From Camellia lanceoleosa (lineage: Eukaryota; Streptophyta; Magnoliopsida; Ericales; Theaceae), in the NCBI GenBank assembly GCA_025200525.1, contig CM045761.1, forward strand, positions 139,874,223 through 139,938,222: a DNA stretch of 64,000 nt. Reading direction: 5' to 3'. Numbering within the stretch: position 1 is the first letter of the stretch; every line of letters starts with the position of its first letter. Under the pieces are notes generated by a model, which ran no database searches, had not been told where the DNA came from, and worked only from the letters and a program-made list of their open reading frames with translations. The translations under genes were made by a program, and so were the position numbers. Shown one piece after another: positions 32,261-44,621 of the stretch.

Positions 32261-33404
32261 AATTGATTTACAAAACATGAAATTGAAAGTAATTGCTTAA
32301 CTTTGAGGTTGAAATGTATGATTTGAAACGTTTTTCTACAAACACCTTGTGTTAGTGATGATTGTTAAATGAACATTGGTTATTATTGAAAAGTGAAATA
32401 GTGAATTTTGTGTGCATTGGAATCATTTACAAATCCATGCATCACATGCATTGCTAAATTTCTTTTATGATACAATAATGGTACGAACCGTAAAAAGTTG
32501 AAAGGGGATAAATAGTCTATGAGTTCGGGTAGTGAATTGGGTTGATTTGAGTTGTGTATTGTATTTGGTACCCACGTGGGGAGTCAAGGTATCCAATTGC
32601 GTTGTCTGCGCATATCGCCGGACGAATGTGGGAAAATATTTTTAGGTGTCCACAAGCCCGCCGTTTTTGGAGTCGACAAATGTAAAAGGGAAAAATGTTT
32701 TTGGGTGCCCATCACACCGTTATTTCTGGAGTCGGCAAATGTAGGATTATTTTCAGCATACAAAATCTACAACTATGTATGAATTTTGAATTGTGGCTTT
32801 TACTAGGGATGTCATAGTATATTTACCGCCCATGAAAAACCTTAACTTTGTCATTCCATACTCATGCACAAGGCATTCATACACATACATGATAGAATTT
32901 ACAAAATGTTGCATTACATGATCATGATCATGTGTTTTTCAATTAATGTTATAACTTGTTAAATGCGTTACCTAATGAGTTTTCGCTCACCCCAAAGCTA
33001 ACCAATTTTAGGAAATGACGATGAAGTGCCTCATAAGTAAATGTTTTGAGTTGAAGAAAACTTTTGAGATGTGAAAGCTAATGTTTGAAATCATATTATG
33101 CATATGCCAAGCGCAGTTTTTGGGTGACTGTGTAGACATGTATTTTGATGTAACAAGGAACAAATTTTGAGGAAAAGATGAACGGTAGCTAATTTTGTTG
33201 TATCATTCCTTACTTGTTGAACTATTTTATTTTGTTTGTAAATGTAATGAGACAATGTTGTAAAGCTTGGAAATAGTTCAAAAGGGAAGGAATGTTGTTA
33301 ATGTTATAGCATTACTATTTTGTTTTGTTTTTGTTGCCAATCATGTATTGGTAATGCTCGGATGAAAAGGCGGAACTAGGAGGCTCATTTGTCAGGGTGT
33401 TACA
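32261..33404 (+). mobile_element. 5' LTR fragment of gypsy element G2
   Basis: It aligns along its length to 40638-41850, the distal part of the G2 3' LTR, at roughly nine-tenths identity by eye; about 880 bp of its left side is missing. It ends GGGTGTTACA directly before the PBS. It contains two copies of the subrepeat that has three copies in the 3' LTR. Confidence 0.85.
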
Positions 33405-33407
33405 AAT

Positions 33408-33419
33408 TGGTATCAGAGC
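33408..33419 (+). promoter_or_regulatory. primer-binding site of G2
   Basis: TGGTATCAGAGC, the canonical plant gypsy/copia PBS complementary to initiator-Met tRNA, lies three bases after the end of the 5' LTR. The G1 equivalent at 14818 is decayed. Confidence 0.95.
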
Positions 33420-33827
33420 AAACCGAGTTGGAACACCTGGAGCTCGTGGGAAGTGGCTTTACCGCATAGGGTTATCATGTTAGCAAGGGATGTTAGTTTG
33501 TTTTGAGAGTTTTACCTATTTGTGTGATTATGTGGGTATGGAGTTAATCTCTTGGGATATGACTTGTGTCTATTGCAGTCAACGAAATCCTTTTGGAAAG
33601 GCACCTGATCAATACTTTTTTCACTAGGAGGTCCTTGAGTGCCATAGGACTAGTCATGATCTTGAGGGAGTAACTCGTGTGTGCTCTATGTGTTTCTATG
33701 ATTATGTGGTGTGCTTTATGTAACCTAGGTATCTGTATAAGCGTGTGTCTAACTCGTGTGTGACATGTGAGTCAACATGTAATGTATGGATTGTGAGTTA
33801 AATCTTTCCTTCCTACCTCTATATAGG

Positions 33828-34935
33828 ATGTCTGGACGCGGTAGAGGTCGTGGCAGGCCAGACAGAGGTAGTCAGGATATGCCGGTTCAGCAAGATTTAC
33901 CTTTCCAAGAAGAAAGGATAGGACAAAATGATACGGCTGTTCCTCCAGCACAAGATGCAATGGGGGCATTAGCCCAAGAGAAGGTGGGGGCTCTTCGTGA
34001 GGACATGGAAATACTCCGAGCCAAGCAAGCGGCGAGGACAATTGAGGGGGAAACTTGAGTCTCCTTCTTGAAGAAGGAATTTTTCCGTTCTAACCCCGCC
34101 AAGTTCAGTGGTGGACCTGATCCAATGAAAGCGGATGAATGGCTAAAATAGATTATTAGGTCATTTGAGATCCTAGACATCCGTGACGGAGAACTTTGGG
34201 TGATGTTGGTGGCTTATCAGTTAAAAAGGGAGGCTGGTCAATGGTGGAAGTCCGTTAAACACAGTGTAGAGCATACTTGGGAGGCCTTCACCTACACCTT
34301 CCAAGAAAGTTCTTGCTGCCCATGTCTAGGGAGAGGTTGAGAAAATAATTTGAGGAGCTAAGGCAGTTGGACACCCCCATGGCATAATTTGAGGCCACTT
34401 TTACTAGTCTAGCACGTTTTGTGCCTGAGCTTGTGGCGACCGAGGAGCGTCGGTTTTTAGAATTTGAGAAGAGATTAAGACCCAAGATTCTAATGAAGGC
34501 GATGGGTAATATGTGTAGGGAGTATGATAGACTGTGGAGGCCTCAGACCATATGAAGATTATGTTAGAGGCTGAGGAAGCTAGGCAGAGACATAAGAGGC
34601 CGAGTTATGTCGAATCTAAGGGTGATAACGGATCTTTTAAGAAATCTTAGGGTTCTTCTTCTTCTTGCCCATCTGTGCCCCAACAAGCTAAGTCATCGGG
34701 GTCCGTTTCTGTGAGAAGTTCTGGAAGGATTGGTCCTATCAATGTTACTTGTTTCAGATGTGGTCAGCAGGGTCACAAAGCAACCGAGTGCAAACATAAA
34801 CCTAGTCACTAACACCCACCTCGTTCTCAAAGCCAAACCAGAGAAGGGAATAGTTGCCTACATGTTACCATTGTAAGCAATCAAGGCACATGAAGAGGTC
34901 TTGTCCACAACTAATCAGGATGGAGAGTGCTTCTG
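33828..34935 (+). pseudogene. gag of gypsy G2
   Basis: It starts MSGRGRGRGRPDRG at 33828 right after the leader, the typical start for this clade. It reads 77 codons to a TGA, then continues FLKKEFFRSNPAKFSG, MKADEWLK and VKHSVEHTWEAFTYTFQE with stops and a frameshift near 34310. CCHC knuckle CFRCGQQGHKATEC lies near 34750; a second, CYHCKQSRHMKRSC, near 34870 has lost the Gly. Confidence 0.82.
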
Positions 34936-35149
34936 GATCCTGAAATTCTGGGAGTTATCAGGTGGGCCAAGAACAACGATAAAATTATCAATCGGTTTAG
35001 TTTAGACAGACATCAAGGGCAGTGCAAGGTGCCACATTAGCATAGTCAACACAACCAGCCAACATTTTGAGAGGAGATTAGGGTGAATAGAGGCCCCAAG
35101 GGCGAGTTTATGCAGTCACTACTTTTGAGCAATCATCTGGACTATCAGT

Positions 35150-36985
35150 GATAAAAGGTACTTATCTTATCTACAACACTTGGGCCAACGTATTAATAGA
35201 CACTAGAGCATCACATTTATTCATCACATCTGCATTTGCATTCATGTTGGGCTTAAAAGTGGAATAACTAGAGTCTTCACTCATGGTTGAGTCACCAATC
35301 GAGGGTTAGGCTATTCTAAATCAGGTGTGTTAAGGGTGTGTAATCGAGGTAGCTGAACGTCAACTCCCTTTTAATTTGGTGCTATTGCGGATGTGGAGGT
35401 TTGATGCCATTCTTGGTATGGATTGGTTGTCCTCTTATCGTGCCATTATAGATTGTTACCGGAGAAGGGTTACAATATGTACCTCTGGTGGAGATTGTTT
35501 TTATTTTCTAGGGGATAAAGTCGATGGAGGGTTTCCACCATTGTATGACCCGCGAAGTCAAGGCAAACTTAGTTTTGTTCTTGTGACTATTGCCAATGAT
35601 GAGGGTAGTACAGTTCGGGGGATATTTCCTAAGGTGGTTTGTGAGTATCCAGATGTTTTTCCTGAGGATTTCACCAAGTTACCACCTCATCATGAGGTAG
35701 AATTTTCTAGATCTAGTGCCTGGTACGACGCCCATCTCTATGTCGCCATATAAATTTGCCCCAGTAGAGCTACTTGTCCTAAATAAGCAATTACAAGAAT
35801 TGTTAGACAAGGGCTTTATACGCTCTAGTACCTCACCATGGGGAGCACCGGCACTTTTTTTGTTGCGACTATGTATCAACTATCGTAAGTTAAATAGAGC
35901 CACGATCAAAAATAAATATCCCTTGCCCCGGATAGATGATCTCTTTGACCAACTTAAGGGTTCTCGCTATTTGTCAAAAATAGATCTAAGATCAGGTTAT
36001 CACCAGTTGCGAGTGAAGGAGGAGGATATCCCTAAAACGACATTTCGCACATGATGTGGCCACTATGAATTCCTGGTGATGCCATTTGGTCTAACTAATG
36101 CTCCCGCCACATTTATAGATTTAATGAATAGCGTTTTCCAAGATTATCTTGATAAGCTCGTGGTAGTCTTCGTGGACGATATACTTATTTATTCACCATC
36201 TGAAGAGGAACACAAGAACTATCTTTATGTTGTTTTATAATTGCTTTGGGAACACTGATTGTATGCTAAATTTGAAAAGTGTGAGTTTTGGCTTTCGGAA
36301 GTAAAGATTTTGGGCCATGTTGTCTTAAGAGAGGGAGCCATGGTAGATTTTTCAAAAATTAAAGCAGTGTTGAAGTGGGAACAACCTAAGAACGTTTTCG
36401 AGATTCGTAACTTCTTGGGTCTTGCTGGGTATTATAGACGATTTGTGAAGGATTTTTCCATCTTGGCGGTACCACTAACCAAGTTGACTAGAAAGGGGTG
36501 AGATTAATTTGGAATGAATCATGTGAAAATTCTTTCTTAGAATTGAAGACTAGATTGACCTCAGCACCAATCTTAATTAGTCCAGATAGAGGGTTGGATT
36601 ATACAGTTTATTGCGATGCTTCTAGAGAGGGATTGGGATGTGTCTTAATGCAAGAAGGTAAAGTTGTGGCATACGGTTCACGTCAATTAAAAACCCATGA
36701 GAGAAACTACCCCACTCATGATCTTCAATTAGTTGCAATCATTTTTGCTTTAAAGCTTTGGAGACACTACCTTTATGGAGAAAATTTTGATGTATTCTCA
36801 GACCATAAGGGTCTCAAGTATTTATTTTCCCAGAAAGATTTGAATTTGCCTCAAAGAAGGTGGATGGAATACATGGAAGATTATCATTTCAAATTGCATT
36901 ATCATCCCGGGAAGGCCAATGTGGTGGCCGGTGCCTTGAGTAGAAAGTCGATGAGTTCGGTTGCCAACCTTACCATGAGGGAGTG
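35150..36985 (+). pseudogene. protease, RT and RNase H of gypsy G2
   Basis: The protease active site DTG reads DTR (35199-35207), followed by [40 protein letters not shown], a small deletion before [56 protein letters not shown] (about 36170) and [15 protein letters not shown]. RNase [38 protein letters not shown] and [12 protein letters not shown]. RNase H lies in a different frame from RT, with several stops between. Confidence 0.87.
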
Positions 36986-37079
36986 AAAGATATTGGGTGA
37001 TCTAAGTGAGTTTGATGTGCCCCTTGGTGAGTTATCAAGTCAAGCTACCTTGTTTTCAATTTTAGCATAGCCAACCCTA

Positions 37080-38410
37080 GTCACACGAGTTTTAGAAGTA
37101 CAACAAAATGATTCGGAGGTAGAAGCACTTAGAAAGAAAATCTTGCAAGGGAAAGAAAAGAAAGGGCTGAGGGTGCACTCTGACTCGGGTATCCATTATG
37201 TAGATCGCCTTTTTGTGCCAAAATCTTGTAGAGATAACGTACTTCAAGAGTTTCATCACTCCTATCTTGCGATCCATCCAGGAGGTATGAAAATGTATCA
37301 TGATTTAAGCCAACAATTCTGGTGGAAGGGCATGAAGAAGGATGTAGCCTTATTTGTGTCTAAATCCCTAACTTGTCAACAAGTCAAAGCAGAGCATCAA
37401 AGGCCAGCCGGGTTGTTACAACCCTTACTGGTAGCCAAATGAAAGTGGGAACACATCACAATGGATTTTGTTTGTATCTTCCTAGAACACATATAGGTAA
37501 TGACGCCGTTTGGGTCATAGTAGACCAACTAACTAAGTCGACACATTTTCTGGCAATGAGTATGGGCGACACAGTGGATTACCTAGCAGAACTCTATGTT
37601 AAGGAGATTGTTTGGCTTCATGGGGTTCTGGTGAGCATTGTCTCAAATAGAGACCCTTGCTTTACCGTGCAGTTATGGCAGAGCTTACAAACCGTTATGG
37701 GGACTCAGTTGACTTTTAGTACTACTTACCACCCTCAAACTGATGATTAGTCTAAGTGCACAATTCAAGTTTTGGAAGACATGTTGAGAGCATGTGTATT
37801 GGATTTCAAAGGGTCATGGGAGAAATATTTGTTGCTAGCCGAGTTTGCCTACAGCAATAGCTTTCAGGCTAGTATTGGGATGGTGCCTTTTGAAGCCCTA
37901 TATGGGTGTCCTTGCAAGTCATCGGTGTGTTGGGCTGAGGTAGGAGATTCACCCATGCTTGGACCAGATTTGGTTTGTAAAACCACGAAAAAAGTAGCTA
38001 TCATTCGAAAGAGGTTAATCACGGCACTAAGCTATGCAGATAAGAGAAGACATCCATTGTCTTTTGAAGTAGGTGACCATGTGTTTTTGAAGATATCACC
38101 TAGAAAAGGTTTGATGAGATTTGGCTAGAGCGGAAAGCTATCACCTAGGTTCATCGGTCCCTTTGATATCATTGAACGAGTGGGGGAAGTTGCTTATTGC
38201 TTTGCTTTGCCCCCATAATTATTCGGGATACATGACGTGTTTCATATCTCAATCCTTCACAAGTATGAGCCCGACCTATCTCATTTCTTAGACTGGACGG
38301 ATCGTGAATAAATAAAAGTGTGTCCTACGAGGAGAGACCAATGAAGATTCTAGATACTCGAGAGCAAGTCTTGAGAGGTAAAACTGTACCTCTAGTCAAA
38401 GTACTACGAC
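37080..38410 (+). pseudogene. integrase of gypsy G2
   Basis: Zinc region HHSYLAIHPGGMKMYHDL...QQFWWKGMKKDV; core WEHITMDF (first Asp), SNRDPCF (second Asp), TFSTTYHPQT. The segment normally reading GQSERTIQ is here D-stop-SKCTIQ, so the catalytic Glu is Lys. Then LEDMLRACVLDFKGSWEKYL, EALYGCPC, SPRFIGPFDIIERVGEVAY, IHDVFHISILHKYEPD and LRGKTVPLVKVL, where the MULE interrupts it. Stops occur at 37439 and 37748. Confidence 0.85.
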
Positions 38411-38419
38411 ACCATCATG

Positions 38420-38624
38420 GGGGATTCTATTTACATCCAAAAAAATCATTAAGTACTCACAATTTCTAAGTACACCTTATTTAATTATTTAAAATATTAT
38501 TTTACTCTCATTACACCCTATTATTTTTCTCAAATTACCCTCAAGGTAAACCCAAATAATAAATAATAAATAAACTAAAAAAACTAAATCATTTTAAATC
38601 TTTTCAATACAAAAAAATAATTCT

Positions 38625-38674
<50 letters not shown>

Positions 38675-39420
38675 CAATCTTATAAGTACATAAACATTAT
38701 AAATACAGGAAAAAAAAAACTTTTACATAAGCATTATAAAACTTTTACATTATAAATTATCCACAAGAATGCTCGTGGAAAAGTAAAAACCAAACTTATA
38801 AGCATATAAGCATTCAGCACTAACAAGAAAGAGTAATTCTCAAATAATGTACTATTTAAATGATAAAATAAGAACAACTCTAATAATATGTTATTGTTAA
38901 TTTAATTACTAGGCCCTTTAATTTTTGTAAAAAAAACAATACAGAAAATAATTGATTGTGCTCTACAAAAATTGTGAAACCCCTTTATATGAATACTTAC
39001 CTCCTTTTTGATAGGTTGTTTCAAAAAAACTATTTTGATTATTACTCTCATCTATTATTTGATTTTGTTCAAACTTTCTTCTAGGGTTTAGGGTTTCAAA
39101 ATAATAAAAAAAACCATGATGTTGATGATGATGGTGAGTTTTGGTGGGGTGGATTGGAGTTTTGGAGGGAGGATGAAGAAGAAGAAGAAGAAAAAGAAGA
39201 AGAAAAAACTTTGATCACTTGGGGAAAAAAATACAGAGATTTGAATAAGAATAGGAATAACTGATTAGGGTGTACTATGAGAAGAAAAAAATATTTATTT
39301 TGGGGTTTAATATGTGTTGTCCTTATTAGTAAATTCATATTACGATATATTAGGAATTAAAATTTATGAATTTAAATTGGGCGTACTGAAATATATTTTG
39401 GGTTCAAATAGAGTCCCTCC
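38420..39420. mobile_element. 1001-bp MULE-like element with perfect 9-bp target duplication, inserted in G2 pol
   Basis: It is flanked by ACCATCATG at 38411-38419 and 39421-39429. Left end GGGGATTCTATTTACATCC; right reverse complement GGAGGGACTCTATTTGAACC. The retroelement reading (KVL-x-HHG-VE-x-A-TWERE) can be followed from one side to the other. The interior has an (AG)n tract (38632-38672) and a GATGATGATGGTGAG...GAAGAAGAAG block shared with the 9242-10469 element. No transposase. Confidence 0.9.
38632..38672. repeat. (AG)n microsatellite
   Basis: About 20 uninterrupted AG repeats within the MULE-like element. Confidence 0.97.
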
Positions 39421-39782
39421 ACCATCATGGAGTAGAATAAGCCACTTGGGAGAGAGAAGTTGAAGTTTGTGATAAATACCTTGATTTGTTTAATGATGTA
39501 CAATTTTGCTACCCTTTATATAAGTGACATTATATTGTGGTTGGTGGAACATAAACAAGTCTTGTGTTAATGTTATGTGTGGTCATTATAAGCGGCATGT
39601 GAATTTTGATCATTGAGAATTTGAATCTATATATTGTGTTGATGTTATGATGAATAGAGATGTTGTAAGAATAGTAATCATCTTACTTGAGAATTGTTGG
39701 AGTTGTTTGGACAGGGATTATGATAATTTCGGGGACGAAATTCTATAAGGAGGGTAGGTTGTGATAGTTGTTTTTGGCGGAC

Positions 39783-40030
39783 CACTCGAGCGGTCATTTT
39801 GTCAGTCGAGCGAAGATTCTTAGTTCTCAGTAGTTTGCCATGTTGCAGGTGAGACTGCTTGAGCGGTGAAGTGGTCACTCAAGTGTAGATTTCATGCTCT
39901 CAATATTTTCACTGTAGCTCTGCAAAACTTTTGGGACCTCGCATTTACCGCTCGAGTGGTAGAAGTATCGCTCGAGCTATCTCTTTGAAATTTCAATGGT
40001 TACTTGAGTGAAGAAAAGTTCGCTCGAGCG
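39783..40030. promoter_or_regulatory. four 20-bp-spaced palindrome pairs in the G2 3' LTR
   Basis: Sites start at 39783/39803, 39856/39876, 39949/39969 and 40001/40021. Every pair is exactly 20 bp apart, although many sites have decayed to CTTGAG or CTCAAG cores. The missing left part of the 5' LTR would have held the matching array. Confidence 0.75.
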
Positions 40031-40094
40031 ATCTGTTCAGGACAGCTCACTTAAAAATCCGTCTAACTCATTTCCTTCTCAGTTTATCCACTTG

Positions 40095-40100
<6 letters not shown>

Positions 40101-40159
<59 letters not shown>
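40101..40159. repeat. (TC)n(CA)n compound microsatellite
   Basis: About 19 TC repeats followed by about 10 CA repeats, inside the G2 3' LTR. Confidence 0.96.
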
Positions 40160-41020
40160 CCATTTCGAAACCCTAACACCCTAAACACTTCATTTCTTCA
40201 ATTTTTGCCTTAAATCCACCTTAGATCCTCCAAAAAAATTGAAGAGTAAGTCGAGTCCAAGATATCTACCGATTGTTTCACTTTTTCGTCGAAGTTTGTT
40301 GTGGATTCTCGTCTTTAGCTTCCACTTTTGAGGTAGGGGTGTCTTTAACTTGTTATACCTTTAATTTGAAACTCTTATGTGATAATTTCATTAGATATTC
40401 ATCATATATATGTATATATATAGGTGGATATATATATATATATATTATTTTGTGTTAGTGAAGGGATTGGAGAAGAGTGAGAAATGTTTTAAGGTTTTGG
40501 AACGATTGGTGTTTAATATTGATCATTAATATTGTTTGTGATGAACACTAGCTTCAATTTCATGAAAGGGGGGAAAATCCATAAATTCTGTATAAACCCC
40601 AGTTTTGAAAATTGTTCAATAAAAAGGGATTTTTCTTAATTGATTTTAAAAACATGAAATTGAAGGTAATTACTTAACTTTGAGGTTGAAATGTATGATT
40701 TGAAATGTTTTTCTACATATATCTTGTGTTGGTGATGATTGTTAAATGAACAATGGTTATTATTGAAAAGTGAAACAGTGAATTTTGTGCATTGGAATCA
40801 TTTTAGGGGAAAACGAGAATTTACAAATTCATGCATCACATGCATTGTTAAATTTCTTTGATGATATAATAATGGTATGAACCGTGGAAAGTTGAAAGGG
40901 GGTAAATAGTCTATGAGTTCGGGTAGTGAGTCGGGTTGATTTGAGTTGTGTATTGTATTTGGTACCTACGCGGGGAGTTAATGTGCCTAATTGCACTGTC
41001 TGCGCATATCGTCGGACGAA

Positions 41021-41195
41021 TGTGGGAAAATGTTTTTGGGTGTCCACGAGCCCGCCGTTTCTAGAGTCGACAAATGTGGAAAAACATGGTTTTGGGTGTC
41101 CATGTCCCCACCGTTTCTAGAGTCAGCAAATGTGGAATGGAAAAATGTTTTTGGGTGCCCATCACCTCGTAGTTTCTGGATTCGGCAACTGTAGG
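41021..41195. repeat. three 56-59-bp LTR subrepeats
   Basis: Units contain TTTTTGGGTG(T/C)CCA...(C/G)CGTTTCTAGAGTC(G/A)(A/G)CAAATGTGG. The TTTGGGTG anchors are at 41035, 41091 and 41150. The G2 5' LTR has two units (32625-32745). The solo LTR 43134-44621 has a different three-unit repeat in the equivalent place (about 43995, 44046 and 44095). Confidence 0.82.
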
Positions 41196-41850
41196 ACTAT
41201 TTTCAGTATACAAAATCTATAACTATGTATGTATTTTGAATTGCAGCTCTTATTAGGGATGTCATAGTATATTTACCGCCTATGAAAAATCTTAACTTTG
41301 TCATTCTATCCTCATGCATAAGGCATCCATACACATACACAATAAAATTTACCAAATGTTGCTTTGCATGATCATGTGTTTTTCAATTAATGTTATAACT
41401 TGTTAAGTGCATTATCTACTAAGCTTTCGCTCACCGCAAAGCTAACAAATTTCAGGAAATGACGATAAAGTGCCTCCTGAGTAAATGTTTTGAGTTGAAG
41501 AAAACTTTTGGGATGTGAAAGCTAATGTTTGAAATCATATTATGCGTATGCCAAGGGCAGTTTTTGGGTGACTATGTGTAGACATGTATTTTGATGTAAC
41601 AAGGAACAAACTTTGAGGAAAAGATGAACGCTATTTGATTTTGTTGTATCATACCTTACTTGTTGAACTATTTTATTTTGTTTGTAAATGTAATGAGACA
41701 ATGTTATAAAGCTTGGAAATAGTTAAAAAGGGAAGGAATGTTGTTAATGTTCTATTATTACTATTTTGTTTCGTTTTTGTTGTCAATCTTGTATTGGTAA
41801 TGCACAGATGAAAAGAGGAAACAGACAGGCTCATTTGTCAGGGCGTTACA

Positions 41851-43128
41851 GATTTGCAACTGCCGAGTTGTATGAGTTGAAGATTCAACTCCAAGAGTTG
41901 TTAGATAATGGCTTCATTTGCTCTAGTACATTACCTTGGGGAGCACCGACTCTCTTTGCTAAGAAGAATGATGGCACTTTACAACTGTGCATCGATTACC
42001 GGAAGTTGAACCGGGTAACTGTTAAGAACAAGTACCCATGACCTCGTATAGATGATTTGTTTGACCAACTAAAGGGGTCTTGTTGCTTTTCTAAGATTGA
42101 CTTCAAATCAGGTTATCACCAGTTGAGGGTAAAAGAGGTGGATATTCAAAAATCGGCATTTCATACGCGGTATGGCAACTATGAGTTCTTAGTGATGCCT
42201 TTTAGGCTGACCAATGCACTGACTTCGATTATGGATTTGATGAATCAAATCTTCCATGAGTTCTTAGATCGTTTCATGGTTATCTTTGTTGATAACATCT
42301 TGATCTACTCACCCTCTGAGGAGGAACTCGAAGAACACTTGCATGTTGTACTTGAGTTGCTTAGAGCCCACTGTTTAAAAGAAGTTAAGTTCTTAGGCCA
42401 TGTAGTATTCGAGGAAGGGGTGATGGTAGACTCTTCTAAGATAGAGGTAGTGCAAGATTTGAAACAACCTAAGAATGCATTTGAGATTTGGAGTTTCTTG
42501 GGCTTAGCCGGGTATTAACGATGTTGTGTGAGAGACTTCTCTAGGTTGGCCTCACCATTGACTAGATTACCGAGGAAGGGGGTGAAGTTTGTGTGAAGTA
42601 AGATTTGTGAAAAATCGTTTTAAGAGCTTAAGGTTAGACTCACCACTACTCCAGTATTGATTATTCCAGATAAGGGTTTGGGTTATTCAATTTATTGTGA
42701 TGTGTCTCGAGAAGGGTTGGGTGGTGTATTGATGTAAAAAAGGAAAGTGGTAGCATATAGTTCGCAACAGTTGAAAACACATTAGAGAAATTTAAATTAC
42801 TCGCGACTTAGAGCTAGCGGTGGTGATTTTTGCCTTAAAAATCTAGAGGCAATATTTATATGGCGAAAGATTCAAAGTGTTTTCCGATCACAAGAGTTTG
42901 AAATATCTGATCTCACAGAAAGATTTGAATTTGAGACAGAGAAGTTGGATGGAGTTTATAGAGAATTATGATTTTAAGTTGCACTATCATCCGAGATAGG
43001 CCAATGTAGTGGCTAACGCCTTGAGTAAGAAAATTATAAGCAGTGTAGCTAGTATTGCTATTTGGGAATGGGAGATGTTAGATGTTATTGGCGAGTTTGA
43101 CTTGCATCTTAGCGAGTTCGTTGAGTCA
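41851..43128 (+). pseudogene. RT and RNase H of gypsy G3
   Basis: [70 protein letters not shown], then FVDN at 42285-42296 instead of FVDD, so a catalytic Asp is Asn. A short deletion removes the [10 protein letters not shown] segment after LLRAH. RNase H follows with many stops (YCDVSREGLGGVL, HYHPR-stop-ANVVANALSKK). It cannot be functional. Confidence 0.85.
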
Positions 43129-43133
43129 GCCGT

Positions 43134-44621
43134 TGTAACAACTATTTTTGGGTGATCACTCGAGTGGTCATTTGGTTGCTCGAGCGGAGATTCGCAACTT
43201 CCAATATCTTGCATGTTTGTAGGCGAGACCGCTCGAGCAATTGATCGGTTACCCGAGCGTACAATTCGAGTTCTCAATATTTTTACTGTAGCTCTGCAAA
43301 CTTCTAAGACCTTGTGTTTACCGCTTGAGCGATGGAAAGTTCGCTTGAGCGGTCTCTTTGTATTTTGGCACTTTGCTCAAGCAATGGAAAGTTCGCTCGA
43401 GTGATTTGGTCGAGACAACAGAGTTAAATACGAACCAAACACATTTTCAGCTCACACCCTTTCTCTCTCTCTAATAGCCTTTTCCTAAAACCCTAGCTTA
43501 AAAACCCTAGATTTCATCTAGCAAGAGCAAGAATCTATCTTTGGGCCGTCATTAAATTTGTTGCTTTTGCCAAACGCTACGTTTTGAACCGATTGGATCG
43601 TGCTTTTTCAGAAGTTTATCACGTAGATCTTCATCCTTCACTTACAACTATTGAGGTAGGAATATCTTTACCCTTGTATATTTATATCTTAGTTTAAGTT
43701 TGTGTGAATCTTAAGGTGTGGGTGATTATGGAGATGGATGACATAGATATATATATATATACACACGGATTTTGTGATGTGGTTTGTGTGAAATTGATGA
43801 AGGATTGGGAAATCAAACATGGAAAATTCCATAAAGAGACTTGAATTAAGGGGAAGGTGAAGCTCTAAAATATGATGTGAAACCCTAAAGAGTGTTTTTG
43901 GATTTTGATTTAAAGGGTAACTGATAAGTAAAATTTGAGGCTCATTGTGATTCCTTGTGATATGTTTAAGATGTATTATTTTTGGAATGTGTTGAGGTGC
44001 CCACTTGCCCGGTCCTTGTGAGGACAACAAATGTGGGAATGTTAGGAGGTGTTCACTTGCCGGATCGTGTGAGGACGACAAAAGTGGAAGGTTTGAGGTG
44101 TCTACTGGCCATTTGTGTGAGGACGGAAAAATGGGGAGATTAAATGTTGAATTGTGTGTGTTGTGTTATAAAATATGAAATAATGAAAGTCATGGGTATT
44201 AGTATAGATCATGCATAGTGTAAATTAAATATACATATACTTGGTTAAATATATTCTCTACTAGTGAATTGCTCATTCCTATTTACTAACATTTCAGGAC
44301 AAGAAGAGCACCAACCTCGTCAATGAGGAAGATGATGACTATTTTTTTTGGATTTTAAATTTTTGTGAACTTGGAAGTTGTAATATAATAGTTGAATTTC
44401 TTTATTTTTACTATTACGAAACCTCGTATCTTTTGTATTAAGTGGCACAATGTATTTTGTCGTTTTCTCTAACTTATTGAACTGTGAGATGTAACATGTA
44501 ATTATGTAATTCAAAACCTATAGTTCAATGAGAAAGAGAAACTTTGAAATTGAATTGGGTTATGTGGATGTATGTTGTATGTTTTAAATTGTTCATAGGG
44601 AATTGTTTCTGAGTCGTTACA
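43134..44621. mobile_element. 1488-bp solo LTR inserted in G3 pol
   Basis: Ends TGTAACAACTATTTTTGGG ... GAGTCGTTACA. Flanks are GCCGT (43129-43133) and GTTGT (44622-44626), a 5-bp duplication changed by two C-to-T transitions. G3 coding reads SESV-type peptide before it and [15 protein letters not shown] after it. It carries four palindrome pairs and a three-unit subrepeat. It is related to, but shorter than, the G2 LTR. Confidence 0.88.
43157..43403. promoter_or_regulatory. four 20-bp-spaced palindrome pairs in the 43134 solo LTR
   Basis: Sites start at 43157/43177, 43230/43250, 43322/43342 and 43374/43394, each pair exactly 20 bp apart. Most keep CTCGAG or one-transition variants. Confidence 0.75.

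Larger units (their letters stand above)
33405..39759 (+). mobile_element. internal region of gypsy element G2 (Tekay/Del-like)
   Basis: The order is PBS, leader, gag (33828), protease, RT, RNase H, integrase and polypurine tract (about 39746-39759, AAGGAGGGTAGGT), with a MULE inserted at 38420-39420 near the end of pol. It is flanked by LTRs 32261-33404 (truncated) and 39760-41850. Confidence 0.88.
39760..41850 (+). mobile_element. 3' LTR of gypsy element G2
   Basis: It begins TGTGATAGTTG after the polypurine tract and ends GGGCGTTACA. Contents are a palindrome-pair array (39783-40030), a TC/CA microsatellite (40101-40159), a (TA)n tract near 40410-40443, and three 56-59-bp subrepeats (41021-41195). 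Its right border abuts RT coding sequence of G3 directly, so no normal flank exists there. Confidence 0.88.
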
